Of a DNA stretch of 64,000 bases, positions 48,531 to 59,559 are shown one piece after another. The position numbers and the translations under genes are program-made. Under the pieces are notes generated by a model. That model searched no databases. It had not been told where the DNA came from and saw only the letters and a program-made list of their open reading frames with translations. Source of the stretch: Lanius collurio. Taxonomy: Eukaryota > Chordata > Aves > Passeriformes > Laniidae. The stretch spans positions 16,405,512 to 16,469,511 of the forward strand of contig JACBWW010000016.1 of NCBI GenBank assembly GCA_020086605.1, given 5' to 3'. Positions within the stretch are counted from its first letter, which is position 1. Each line of letters opens with the position of its first letter.

Positions 48531-50653
48531 CAAGAAGCCAGGAGAGCAGGGAGGGAGAGGGTGAAATCAAGAAATCTTTCATTCCCTTCTCGGAGAGCTT
48601 GAAAGCTTCTCAGCCCAGGAGGATTCATTATTTCTAGGTGGCTTTTGCTAGGAGACAAGTCCTGTGTGGCATGGGAAGGCACAGTGCTGTCACCTTCACC
48701 TGATCTTGGTATTAAAGGCCTCTTTGTAACCAGGTGGGATTGAGGAGGAGGGTGGTGGGGAGAGGAAGGCTGCTCTTTTCCTTTGTGCCCACTGCATGTT
48801 TGCAATATGAGGTGTGAATAGCCCATCAGGATGTGAAGTCCCTCTGATATGGTCCCAGGCAGAGGGGTGGGGGACAGACCCCCAGAGTGGGCTTGCAGTC
48901 CATGTCCAAGCACCCAGGCATCACTGGAGGTTTGGCAGGCACCTCCAGGGAAGACCTGTACTGTGTCTCACTTCCCACTCTGGGAACTAGTGAAAGGAGA
49001 CTGCTGCAGTGTTTCCTGGCCAGTCCTTCTCCAGGTGCCAACAAAAAGGCCAACAACAGGAGAAGGGGCTGCACCTTCCCATCCCTCAGGAGAATTTAAT
49101 GGCAAAACAAACAGAAGCAAGCTGGTTTCACTCAGGGACATGGGAACTGAAATGGGTGCAGGCTGGTAGTTACTTCCTGGCAGTCACCAGTGCCTTTGAC
49201 TCCACTTTAGGACTCATTTGGGACCTTTGCCTATAGCATCACTACCATTGCCACTTCTGTGTTGGCCTGAGGCTCTTTCTGGGGTGCAGCTGGGACAGGG
49301 GATTTAATCTTCCCACTCTCTGTGTCCTGGCTTGGGTCCCACCCTATCCCCAGAGTTGCCCCAGCAAATGTCTCTCTGGGCAATAAAAGCCCAGATGTAA
49401 ATGCATGTTCCTCACTCACTGCTCCCCTGCCCCTGAAGAGCTGTCACTCACTGCACAGGGTCAATTTTCATGGCAATATGTCAAAGAAAATCCAATCACT
49501 CAACATGGGATGTGATGAATGCAGGATTATTGTATCAGGTCCTTCTATTATCAGAGCTGACTGAGGCAGTGATGGCCAAGCAAGGGCTGTGAGCTGGGGC
49601 TCCAGGCAGCACCACTGCTTGGTGCCTGGGCTCCCTCTCTGCAAAGGCAGCTCAAAGGGCAGTGCTGAGGGCCACAGATCTGCAGCTTTCAGGATCCTCA
49701 TCTGCCATTAGAGACCAAGCCTAATTGATGATGATACACCAGTGTGGACAAGGCACTTGGACAAGCAGATTGTCACTCAGAAGGTCCCTTTCTGAAGGTC
49801 TGTCCAATCCAGCCATGCCCCAGACCTCTGTGAGCCCAGAGCTTCCCTGTAGCTCTCCCCATCATGGCCAGGGGCTGGGTCTCGGGCAGAGCAGGCAGCA
49901 GGAAGGTCTTGCAGAGGCATATGGAGAGCACCACAGACTCCGTTTGGACTGGTGGCTGTCCCAGAGTCTGTACGTAGCTGTCGGCAGCACGAGTTCCCCT
50001 TGAGTATCATTCCTGGATTTCGTGCTCTCCCCTTGCCTTTCTCTCCTTACCTTGTCTGCCTCTTGCAAGGCAGGAGAGGAGCACACACTGGGTTGAACCC
50101 AAATTGGTGAGGTGTAAATCCAGCTGTTCCCCCTCTTCCTTGAGCAGCTGGTGGTAACTGGAAAATCAGCATCCCCAGGTCCTCCTTGCTACCTAAGAGC
50201 ACTTCAGTACTGCCCATATTTCAGGGCATTAGCTGCAGACTGATACCTGTCACCTAACAGGTAAACTGATATCCCCTGTGGAAGAGCTGGTACTGATCAC
50301 TGAAGAGGAACAGACTGGGTTCCATGAAGCATCCCAGCTCTTGTGGTAGATTCAGCATTCGTTTTCCACTGCTGCTTCCTACAACATGGCTGCCTTCCCC
50401 ACTTCCAGTCCTGGCCGTGCTCTGGCTCTTGCTGCAAACAAACACTGACATGAGCGGCCACGAGCAAAATCCATCCCACGCACCCAGCAGATGCCTGCAA
50501 CTGGTTTGTTTAGGTGTGCACCCAGCTCCATGGAGGGTGCCCACAGGCAGGCAGCCAGCACACTTCTCCCAGACCTCCAGCAGAGCTGGGAACCAAGCCA
50601 CGGTGCCAGAGCTCTTTGCTTCCCCCCACCCACCCCTCTTTGCTTCCCTCACC

Positions 50654-50693
50654 CTGCTCGGTGAAGCTGTGATTTTACAGCTTCACCGAGCAG
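50654..50693. repeat. Perfect 17-bp inverted repeat with 6-nt loop
   Basis: The left arm (50654-50670, CTGCTCGGTGAAGCTGT) and right arm (50677-50693, ACAGCTTCACCGAGCAG) pair with no mismatch around the loop GATTTT. Transcribed within the RNF220 intron it would fold into a stable hairpin. It is too short for a usual pre-miRNA stem. A perfect small palindrome in plain intron suggests a recent template-switch event, or an element tip; the origin is unknown. Confidence 0.8.
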
Positions 50694-51998
50694 TTTGAGA
50701 GAGAATTACAACATCTAGTGGGAAATTTGACCACTAAAGCCCTCCAAGGAAAAAGAGCTTCGAAGCAAGCAAGATTTGGAGCCTTAAACCTTGACAGAAT
50801 GTCTGTATTAAGCCCTTCCCAGCTGCCTCACTTGAGATGAAATTTCTAGCACAATCATTTAACTTCTCCATATCATGTCTGGTGGTAGGAACGGGGGACT
50901 GGTGTCAGGGCCCTGGGGTTTTAACTCCTTCTCTTGTGTCACTGACAGACTGGGAGGTTGGAGAAGTTTTTTACCATATCTGTGCCCCCTCCCTCTATAA
51001 CTGTAATTTACAAGGAAAGCTTGAAAAGCTAAATCTGGGTATTGTGGCAAAGCTATGGCCAAGCTGGGGACACGAGAACAGCCCACAGATATGTGAAGGA
51101 GAGGAAATTAGGTAGGATCAATGTTAGCTGGCTGTGCTTCCTGCAGTTCGGGGTGATGAATACCAGAGTCACTCCAAAAGCAGGTATCTGCCAGGTTTTA
51201 TTCCATAAAACAAATTACCCCATGACCAAACAAAGCCCCTCACTCCCATTGTGCCAAACAGCTGTACCCTCCTGTTAGACCAGGGGAAACCACTGCATTT
51301 GGCAGAAGAAGCAGAGAGGGGCAGACCTGAGCCAGACCTCTTTCCCCCTCCATCTCCAGAGTGCAGTTCTGCTGGAAGGTGCCCCTTTTCCCACTATGTA
51401 GCTGGTGTCTCTTCCAGGAGGGTGCAGAGCTTCATTACAGTCCCAGGTGTCACTGTAGCATACAGAAATGCACTAGTGGCTCACATTTCTGTAAGCTTAT
51501 TCTGCTTGTGAACCACTGGAAATTTTCAGCAAAGGCCAGAAGCTGCTGATACCATTATTTCTGTTTGCTATTCACACCCTTCTCACATCTAAGCTTTCCA
51601 TCCCCAGCTCCATCCCACTGTTATCTCTGCCAGCTAAAAGCCACTAGATAATTTCACCTCTAACTTTTGCCAGGAGCAAATGCGGACCCTCCAAAAGCTT
51701 CTAGGAAAACTCAGCTCTAATAGTAGCATCTTTGTGTTGGGGATCCTCCAGCAATAACAAAAAATGGCTAGCAGAGTTAAGGGGGAAAATCACAGCAAGG
51801 CCTGGTATCACTCATTGCTTTCGGGTTACAGTTCCCAAGTGATAACAGCTATTAGCAACACTTTGACGTCTTCCCTACCGTGGAGGGGAGGGCAGGAGAC
51901 AGAAAACATGTCAAGCCATCACCTCCATGTTAAGTGATAAGTACCTATTTAGACAGCAGAGTTAAGGCTGAATGCATCAAGCAGGGAACACTTTGTGC

Positions 51999-51999
<1 letters not shown>

Positions 52000-52030
<31 letters not shown>
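52000..52030. repeat. A31 homopolymer
   Basis: Run of 31 A followed by GAAAATTTTAAAA. No gene-like sequence or target duplication is visible upstream, so it is listed as a homopolymer and not as a retrocopy tail. Confidence 0.9.
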
Positions 52031-52032
<2 letters not shown>

Positions 52033-52214
52033 AAATTTTAAAAGGCCATATAGATAAGTAAAAAGCAGGGTTAGGGTATTTGTTCTGCTGACAGCAGCTG
52101 TGATGGATTGTTTAAGAAAAATAGACTCCTTATGTTTTTCCAGGGCTCTCAGAAAGCAGGAGTCCAGCACTTTAATACTCTCAAATGACTGGCCTTGAGA
52201 GGCAGCAGAATGTC

Positions 52215-52420
52215 AGAGCCACCGGCTGGGCTGTCCCCACGCTGACACCTGCCCTGGCTGTCGGCGAGAGGCCGCGCTTTGCGCTGGGGGCGGCGTGTGC
52301 CGGCAATTTCCATCCATTTCCTCAGGCTGGCGGCTGCACCCTGACCCCCATCCCGTCCCCTCGAGCTGCCCCGGGCCCACGCCTGGCGCGCCTGCGGGTC
52401 AGGAGCCAGCGGCATGTTGC
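52215..52420. other. Orphan CpG-rich island
   Basis: A 200-bp GC-rich patch (GGCGAGAGGCCGCGC, GGGGGCGGCGTG, CTGGCGCGCCTGCGGG) in CpG-poor intron. Open frames on both strands cross it without recognisable domains, as expected for GC-rich DNA with few stops. It may be an orphan promoter or a methylation-free element. Confidence 0.38.
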
Positions 52421-52899
52421 TTGGCATGTGTGTCCTCGCCAACATTGCCTCAGCGCTGCCCATGGCTCCTTCACCCGAGGACAGAGGAGCAGATCTGGGG
52501 ATCGATGGCCTGGGATCACAGCAGCTGGCACACAGGCTGCAGGATGCACATTGATTCACACCAAACCTGCCCCTGTATGTGTGTACGTAAACCAAGTGTT
52601 GCTCCTAGTTTTGGTGAGCTGCTGAAACATTCCCAGCTCATCTCTGCAGGATTGCACGGTCCATGGAGCATGTCGGGAGCAACCAGGGTGAGCCTTGCAG
52701 CATGAGCAAGGCTTATGTGCCCTCAGCATCTGTGGGCGCAAGCGGAGAAAGCCATACATCCAGACACAGCTCTTCTCCTTGGCACAGCACAGCTGGGCTC
52801 CAAGGGGCAGCAAGGAATCACTGAGCAAGGCCATGGCTGCCCAGCATGGCAGGAGGGGCAGGAGGAAGGAGGGAGTACAGGGCTTGGACAAGATTGATG

Positions 52900-53160
52900 G
52901 CCTCGTTGCCATTAAGAAAAAAATTAGCCGGTGGCGGCTATCATATTAAAGGGTGAAGAAGCCGTGAATTATTTTCTTAAAGATCTTATCACTTACAATG
53001 ATAATTTTACCTTCCAAAAGGCCACTTTTAATGAGGCAAGGCAGGCAAAAAGTCATGATTTAATGCCAGATTTTTTTTTCCAAACACATTTTACTGCTTT
53101 TTTGTCCATGTTTAAAAAGCGCCGGTGACCTTTTTTTATTTAGCTTGCCCCAGGTGTAAT
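52900..53160. promoter_or_regulatory. Candidate conserved noncoding element
   Basis: AT-rich block with GTGAATTATTTTCTTAAAG, TTACAATGATAATTTTACC and CATGATTTAATGCC, and a GTGGCGGCTATCATATTAAA start. It follows the orphan CpG patch by about 500 bp. Confidence 0.35.
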
Positions 53161-54029
53161 GCTCAGTCTGATCCTCTCAGGGTTTATAACCTCCACAGAG
53201 AGTGCCTCTACCCAATGGAGAGATGATTTAAAGGGGAGGGAGAAATATGAAGCTGCACCACCACTCACATACAGCCCTTGTTCCATCTTTGATGGTGGGA
53301 GTTGTGGAGGGGAGACCAGGGAGGGAGGAGAGTCCTTTCCCCCAAATATCCTCACTCAGACACACTCTGAAGGGCAGCTGGGATGTACTGGCAGCTAGGC
53401 ATGGATGAGCTGACTAGTGGCCTTTCCCCAAGGGAAAAGGGACATCTCAGCACCAAGGCTTGTTCCCACCATGCTTTAGAAGCTGGTCCCATGGTAGAGA
53501 GCATCTCCCCGTCAGGCCTGTCCTCACGCATAGCACTCAGCGCCATGTTTTTTGGGCTGGGATGCCACAATTTGGGTCTGCCCTGCAGCATGGGCATGCA
53601 AAGCACATGTAAAGCTACCTTTTCCCTCCACAGCCATCTTCCTAAAACCCAACTGAGAGGGGAATGGGAATTGTATCACTGCCCTTTTTCTGCTTGCCAG
53701 GACCTGGGTGGGAATGAGCAGAGTGGGTGCAGGGAACAGCAAATCCTTGGCTTGGCATGCTGTGGTCAGGCATCCTCACTGCTTAGCCATTGGAAAACAG
53801 CCTCAACATGACAATCTGGAGTAAAAGAGGCCAAAATTGGGGTGGCAGAGGCTGGCCTAATGCAGGATTGAAAGTCACCGTGATGGCAAATGCTTTTTCT
53901 AATCTCTTAGCCTCTGAGCCTGCATCCCTGCCTGCCCCCATGACTGCCCGACAGGCAAAGTGTGGCACAGCACAGGGAAATGAGAAAAACAAATGAAGTC
54001 AAGTTTCCTAAGAGTGAAGGGGAAGTGTG

Positions 54030-54330
54030 ACTTGGCATCTCTAACGCTGTGTTTAACATGCCGGCAAGGTATTTAGAATTGAAGTGCTTGCACACAATTT
54101 AAAAATAGACAGTTTATTAATCTAAACTGCAAGTGTATGTAGAAGAGGCCTCGAGATTGACATCTTTGGGATTAGTTTAGCCCTGCGTTTTTCCAGAGGT
54201 CATTGCCATGGTGCTCAGGAGGTTTGTGGAATAAATGGGGCCGGTGTTCTTCCCGGGACCACACGCTAAAAACTAATACATAACGTTTAATTTACTGTCT
54301 CCATAGCTAGCCCAACCATTTTTCACATAA
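54030..54330. promoter_or_regulatory. Candidate conserved noncoding element
   Basis: Includes TTGAAGTGCTTGCACAC (an NKX2-like AAGTGCTT), CAGTTTATTAATCTAAAC, ACTGCAAGTGTATG and ATAACGTTTAATTTACTG. No repeat or exon. Confidence 0.37.
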
Positions 54331-55379
54331 TAATATTGGATTAGAGCTACCAGAAGCTGAGGGGGGAGCTGGAGGCAGGCAGGGTTTGTCTGTCTGTCGT
54401 CAAGGAATGGGGAGATGGGTGTTTTTTCCCCTTTTCTAGAATATACTGGAAGACAAAACAGATTTAACCCTCCCAGCTCCAAGTTGCTTAGCTTATTAGG
54501 GCATTAACACTGCTGCAGTCAGGGCTGTTACTGTGAGTCACAACTAAATGCTTTGAGCCTCATCCCTCTCTTTTATAGGTTATATGCAATCCTGCTTATG
54601 CAGAAATGGTCCTCATTCTCCATTTAGAAAATAAAGAAACTAAACAACAGCAGGAGCTTGGGGTCTGCACTCTGCAGAAATTCTGCAGAGGGCTTTTCCA
54701 GAAATAAATGAGCTGTTCACCAAAGCCCACTAGCAGCTGGGTTCAGCCAACACATGAAGCCAGAGAGCCTCCCTGCTCTGCCCATCTGTTCCCTGGAAAG
54801 TGGAGGCTGAGCTCTTGAGGCAGCCCTTGATGGGTGCCCCCAGCCCTGTGGACTCCCACTGGCCCTCCCAGTGCCTGGCATCCCTGTTGGGCTGAGCTGA
54901 GGAGCAAGCCAGCCCCAACATGTGGTCAGCCTCAGGTGGCAGAAGCAGTTGTGTCCAAGGAGGTAACTGAGCATGCCAGCAGGCAACTCCTCTGTGACCC
55001 CTTTCAGTACATCACATCTCCCTGCAGCCAGTAGAGCTTTATGGCAGAGATCTGCACTGCACACTGGGCCATGCCTCTTGCCCTCATGGCAGGGCTGGCA
55101 GCTCATACCCGTGAGGCTGAACTCGATATCCCGAGTTGCCCTCCTCCACTGCCACCCCAAGCTTCCTTCCCTCCATGCCCATGCTGGCTGCACTGCCGTG
55201 CTCTTCTCGTGCAGAGCTGTCCAAGCCTGGGGGATTGCTTGCTGCTGACTGAACCAATTTGTATGCTGAGTCATTTTTCCACTTTCCCATCTCTTTCCAA
55301 AAAAATGCACATTTTTTCACGTTTCATTTCAGCCCAGAGGCAAATATTTCTGGAATACTTGGCTTTCTCCAAGGTATTA

Positions 55380-55960
55380 TGCTTTTTAATAATGTTGTCA
55401 CCACACTTGACCTGTCCAATTCAGATGATATCTACACTTCCCTTCACAAACACACACATCTCCAAGCAGTCATTTATTGTCAGATCTTGCCAGCTGATTC
55501 TCAGAAACAAACATCTGCAGAGCTGCATTTCCAGTGTACATTTTTTCACAATGTAGTCAGCTATATTTAGCCTAGTTGAGCTAATTTATAATTTAAATTA
55601 GAATTTTAAATTGCATTTTTTCCTCAAAGTACTCTAATAATAAAGTTCCATTGCAACTCAGTGTACATTTCTTTGGATGCTGTCAAACTCCCATAGTAAT
55701 TTTCCTGCTAGAGTTCACTGTGTGTAGAATTTAGACTTACCTACTATTGACTTGAAGTTTATCAGTGATCTCTTAGGTCTCAAATATCACTGAGCTTTTT
55801 AACCTTCTAAAAGGCCCTTTTTTTTTCTGTGCTACTTATTAAAATAAATAGCATCATTACTGAAGGAAGAGGTAGTTGCACTGCAAAGGTGCTGAGAGCT
55901 TTAGTGCAGTTTACAAAGCTATTGAGAGATTTAGTGGCACTTAAAAAGGGCGGATGAGGA
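55380..55960. promoter_or_regulatory. AT-rich candidate block before the 96-nt exon
   Basis: AT-rich with GAGCTAATTTATAATTTAAA and CTAATAATAAAGTTCC. At 55885-55950 two near copies of GCTGAGAGCTTTAGTGCAGTTTACAAA / CTATTGAGAGATTTAGTGGCACTTAAAA give a weak local duplication. No interspersed element is recognised. Confidence 0.28.
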
Positions 55961-56311
55961 CATGTAAGCACTGCTCCACCTCAACCCTCTTGTGCCTTAC
56001 CATGAGAATTTCTGGTGTGGTCCTCCCATACCATTTTCAGCAGGGTCTGATTCTGCCCCAGCCACCAGACCTGGAGTAAAAATGACCGTCACATTGTTGC
56101 ATGAATCATTTGTACTTTGCTAGACCCAGCAGCCTGGTCCCCTTGTCGGGCAGAGTCCCTTGGAAAGAGCAGAGCCAGTCCCACAGCCCAGTATTCCATC
56201 CCAGCGCAGTCCCACAGCTCAGCAGATGCTCTCCATGGCTTTGAGGACAGCTTAGAGATAGGCAGAGAGCATGACAATGCTTACAACATGAATTTCTCCT
56301 TTCTCTTGCAG

Positions 56312-56407
56312 TCAATTTTGTTGTCGGCCTCAATCAAGCGGGAAGGAGATTCTCCGACAGCATCACCCCACTCCTCAGATGACATCCATCACTCAGACAG
56401 ATACCAG
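56312..56407 (+). CDS. RNF220: RNF220 coding exon, Ser/Pro/His-rich segment
   Basis: The acceptor ttctcttgcag ends at 56311 and the donor gtaagc starts at 56408. The 96 nt give 32 codons, in phase 0 at both ends: SILLSASIKREGDSP, TASPHSSDDI, HHSDRYQ. IKREGDSP looks like a sumoylation-type site (I-K-x-E), and with the downstream SP it resembles a phospho-regulated variant; this is inference from the motif only. Compared with the mammalian protein as I recall it, two residues (Ala-Thr) are missing after PHSS. Because both ends are phase 0, the exon could be skipped without breaking the frame. It sits 4,004 bp before the exon at 60412, to which it splices in the long isoform. Confidence 0.95.
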
Positions 56408-57959
56408 GTAAGCAGGTGGATGCTGTTGCTGGTCTCAGCCTTAGGCAGGGAGCCAGCTCACCCCAATGCCCACAGCTCTCTCTGTGTGACAGCCTTGCTC
56501 TTGGCTATGCATCACTGCCCCAGTTCTCCTGCCAGCATCATGGGGACATGAATGCTTGGTCCCTCACAGGACTGCAAAGGTGGGCTTTTGTCTGCAAAGT
56601 CCTCCCAGCTCTGACTGGAACCACTGTGGTATTTAAAAATGTTTTTAAATCTTTTTAGAGGTTTCTGTTGCATTATATTCACCATTTTGGTCTTATTTCC
56701 ATGGCTGTGTTTGTCATTACTCACTCTGTGCCATGAGAAACTTTTGGAGAAGGGACTTTTTTTACTCATGACTCCCACCCAAGACAGAAATTGTTTTGGA
56801 CCATCCCCAGCCATGCCAGCCTGTTTTATAAAACACGCTCTGCCCAGAGGAGAAGCAGGTCTTGACTTGGGTGATGCAGTGAGTAATGAGGGAGATGGAG
56901 CAAGAAATGAAGAAAAGGGCGGCAGCTCAGGTACAGCTTGGCTGGTTGTAAGTCTGTCTGTATTTTTGGGGCAGGCCAGCACACTTGATTCCAACTCAAC
57001 ACATATCCAAACTGTTTGGCTGCAAGCCTGTACTCAGCCACTGGCTTCAAGCAGGCTCTGAAAGGCAGCAGATAAATGAAATTGGTCATCAGCACAGACC
57101 CAAGCATGCATCCACCTGCTGTGTGGACAGGCTGGCTGCACTGAGGCTGTACGAGCGTGGCAAACACCCATCACCCTCCATGCTGTGGTCGTCTGCAGCC
57201 ACACCCTGTGCCCAGGATCAGGCAGGCACTCACATCTTCCTGTATCAGCCACTTTGCATGTGCCAAGTCTGTGCTTGGGCCTGCAGAGAGAGGCTGAAAG
57301 AGGCTGAGGCTCTTAACAGAGCAGACCCAGTTGCAGCTTGTTTCCTGGAGATGGGTCCTGTTAGAAGCAGAATCGTACATTTGTTGCCCATTATCCCATC
57401 CTCTGTCTTATTTATTGGTTATATTATCAACTGTGGATCATTTTCCCTTGTGGCTTTGAGTTATAACTTGGTGTCACATCACAGCTGCTTTACTGTCCCA
57501 TGAACAATAAAACCTAGTGCAAAGTAAGAGAAGCAAAACCTTGCAGAAGATACAGAAATGTCTGTTTCAGGTAATTCTGCTCTTTTTCCTGCCTGTTTAT
57601 TAAGGCTAATAAATAAATTACATTCATTTCAAAAGGGCATGGAAGAGACTTTTGTCAAGGCCCCCTTTGTTGGAGAACCCCCTCCCTTCCCACTCCGCCA
57701 GACATCAGTCTCTGTGAAATTGGTGGCCCCTTGCAGCCCTACTGTCCCTGTACATTTTTATTATGTCATACTCAAAGACAGATATTCTTAGCAGAAGTCC
57801 CTCTGTGTGCTGAGTCCAGCTACTCTCTAATGTGCTTTAAGTTTGTGAGCATATTTTATGGAGGGTTGCAGCCCTTAATGCAAATGTGTAATGGGAGTTG
57901 TAAGTCTGCACTGCAGGGAGAAAACACCTCTGGGGCCTGATTTTCATTTACACTTGTGC

Positions 57960-58080
57960 TGGCTGCGTTATGCTGTGCTGGCAGTGTAAAGGGACCTCAG
58001 AGTGGGTGCCGGCGGTGTGTAAAGCCTCAGTGTATTCTTAATAAAGCCACAATATGAACGAGAATTCCGTCTGCCTGACT
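57960..58080. promoter_or_regulatory. Short candidate conserved element
   Basis: GCTGCGTTATGCTGTGC, GGTGCCGGCGGTGTG and AACGAGAATTCCGTC keep CpGs in plain intron. It lies 1.5 kb upstream of the inverted-CCAAT array. Weak call. Confidence 0.25.
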
Positions 58081-59559
58081 TACCAAGGGACATGCCCAAG
58101 AAGCAGAGCAGAAGATTCTCATGGTGGTGATTTCAAGGTCTGCAAAATTTAGCTTTCCATATGCAGAGGTGTGCTGGAATTATGTTTGTCCCTCGTGTTG
58201 TGATCTAATCATGATTATACAGTGTATTAGTAACATGCTAGAACGTGAGTTATTGGCATTTGGGTTTTCAGAATTCCTGTGGCTCAGTTTTCTCAGTTTT
58301 TGTGCTTATATACCATGGGGATACTTAGGGAAGGAAATTTATGAATAGGAGTGCTACAGAAATAGGGGCTGGCACAGCACTTGGGCTACTTGCTGCTTGC
58401 TGCATTGCTCCTCATGCTGAGAGGGAGCTCCAGCAAAGGCAGTGAGGTGGCTCCTGGATGTGGGGAGGAGGGATCCTCCTGCCTCCCCTGTCCCAAGCCT
58501 GGTTGCTGGAGTTTGGTTACATGGGCTGATCAGACCGAGGTGGTGGCAGCCAATGGATTTGGTCAGTAGTGGCTGCTCCTCTTAAATACAGTATGTTCTG
58601 TCAGACAGAGCTTCGAGTAAAAACAAAGCCATTTTAGTTATATTTAGATAAAACCCTAAATAAAACCCAGTGGAGAAATCAACAGCAAATTACAAGTGAT
58701 ATATCATACTGAAAAGATGGCATTTCAGGCTTGAAGGCAGCCCACAGAATATTTGTGACTGAATAGCAAGTGTAACTGAAAGCCTAAAGTCCTTGTCTAG
58801 GGAAGGCTCACCTCCCTCCCCTGGAGCTCAGGTAAGCATGCCTCCTGAAAGACAGCTCCATTCAGTGAGGGGGTAAAGCCAACCATCGGCAGCTTTGAGT
58901 TTGTAAGTAAGCACGTGTATGAAAATCCAGCTGCAGGTTCAGCAGGCAGACAGAGCTGGGATGTCAGGACTGTGCAAAGCTCACCAGCCAGCACCTGAAC
59001 TGTCCAGCTGCCCATCATCATCTGTGGGACGAAACATATCGGGGGGTTTTGTTTTTTCCATCTGAAGAAGAAGCAACAGACTGTCAGGTGCCAGAGAGGA
59101 GACCAAAAATTTAGATTTGATTCCAGGAAACAAAGTCTGAGGAGTCTGCAGAGAGGGGAGCAAACTGTTCATAGGAGCCTCTGCTGCCCGATTTGTAGCC
59201 CCCAGCTCTGTTCCAGCCTCAGGCTCATCTGCTGGGGGCATCCTCCTCCACAGCTGCGTGGAAGATATGGGAGAGAAATCCATGAGACAGCTTTGACCTC
59301 CCAGGTTTGCTGAAATGTGGAAAGGAGAAGAGGCAGGAGAGACTGGAAACTGCAGGCTCTGCCTGTAGCCAAGGTGTACCCATGGCAGGAGCCATGTCTG
59401 GATAGGGCAGGCAGGTGTCAGAGCCCTGGAGCTGAGGTGGATGCCCAACCTGGCCCCGGCAGCTGCAGTGTCAGCGGCCAGGAAGGAGAGGGCTCCACTT
59501 CCCCAGGGCTCAGCTCCCCCTGCCAGGACAGGGCCAGGCCTTGGCAGGGGCCATGGGAA

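Larger units (their letters stand above)
46894..56311 (+). other. RNF220: RNF220 intron, 9.4 kb
   Basis: Bounded by gtaagt and ttctcttgcag. It holds a perfect 17-bp hairpin at 50654-50693, an A31 run at 52000, an orphan GC-rich island at 52215-52420, and AT-rich candidate regulatory blocks at 48340-48520, 52900-53160, 54030-54330 and 55380-55870. Stretches 46900-48330 and 48530-50640 show nothing beyond ordinary intron sequence. Confidence 0.88.

Noticed and set aside
48826..49074. Minus-strand frame starting MQPLLLLLAFLL, like a granzyme signal peptide
   Set aside because: After the leucine run nothing resembles a serine protease (no activation site IIGG, no catalytic His/Asp/Ser motifs). 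A CAG/AGG-rich stretch on the + strand explains the leucines.
50654..50693. Hairpin as a transcription terminator or a miRNA gene
   Set aside because: Terminators of that form are bacterial, and the 17-bp stem is too short for a standard pre-miRNA.
52000..52030. Processed pseudogene with poly(A) tail
   Set aside because: No coding remnant in the preceding kilobase and no flanking duplication.
54717..55310. 197-codon open frame on the - strand
   Set aside because: No domain and no initiation or splice context; Trp/Gln/Gly content follows the surrounding intron composition.
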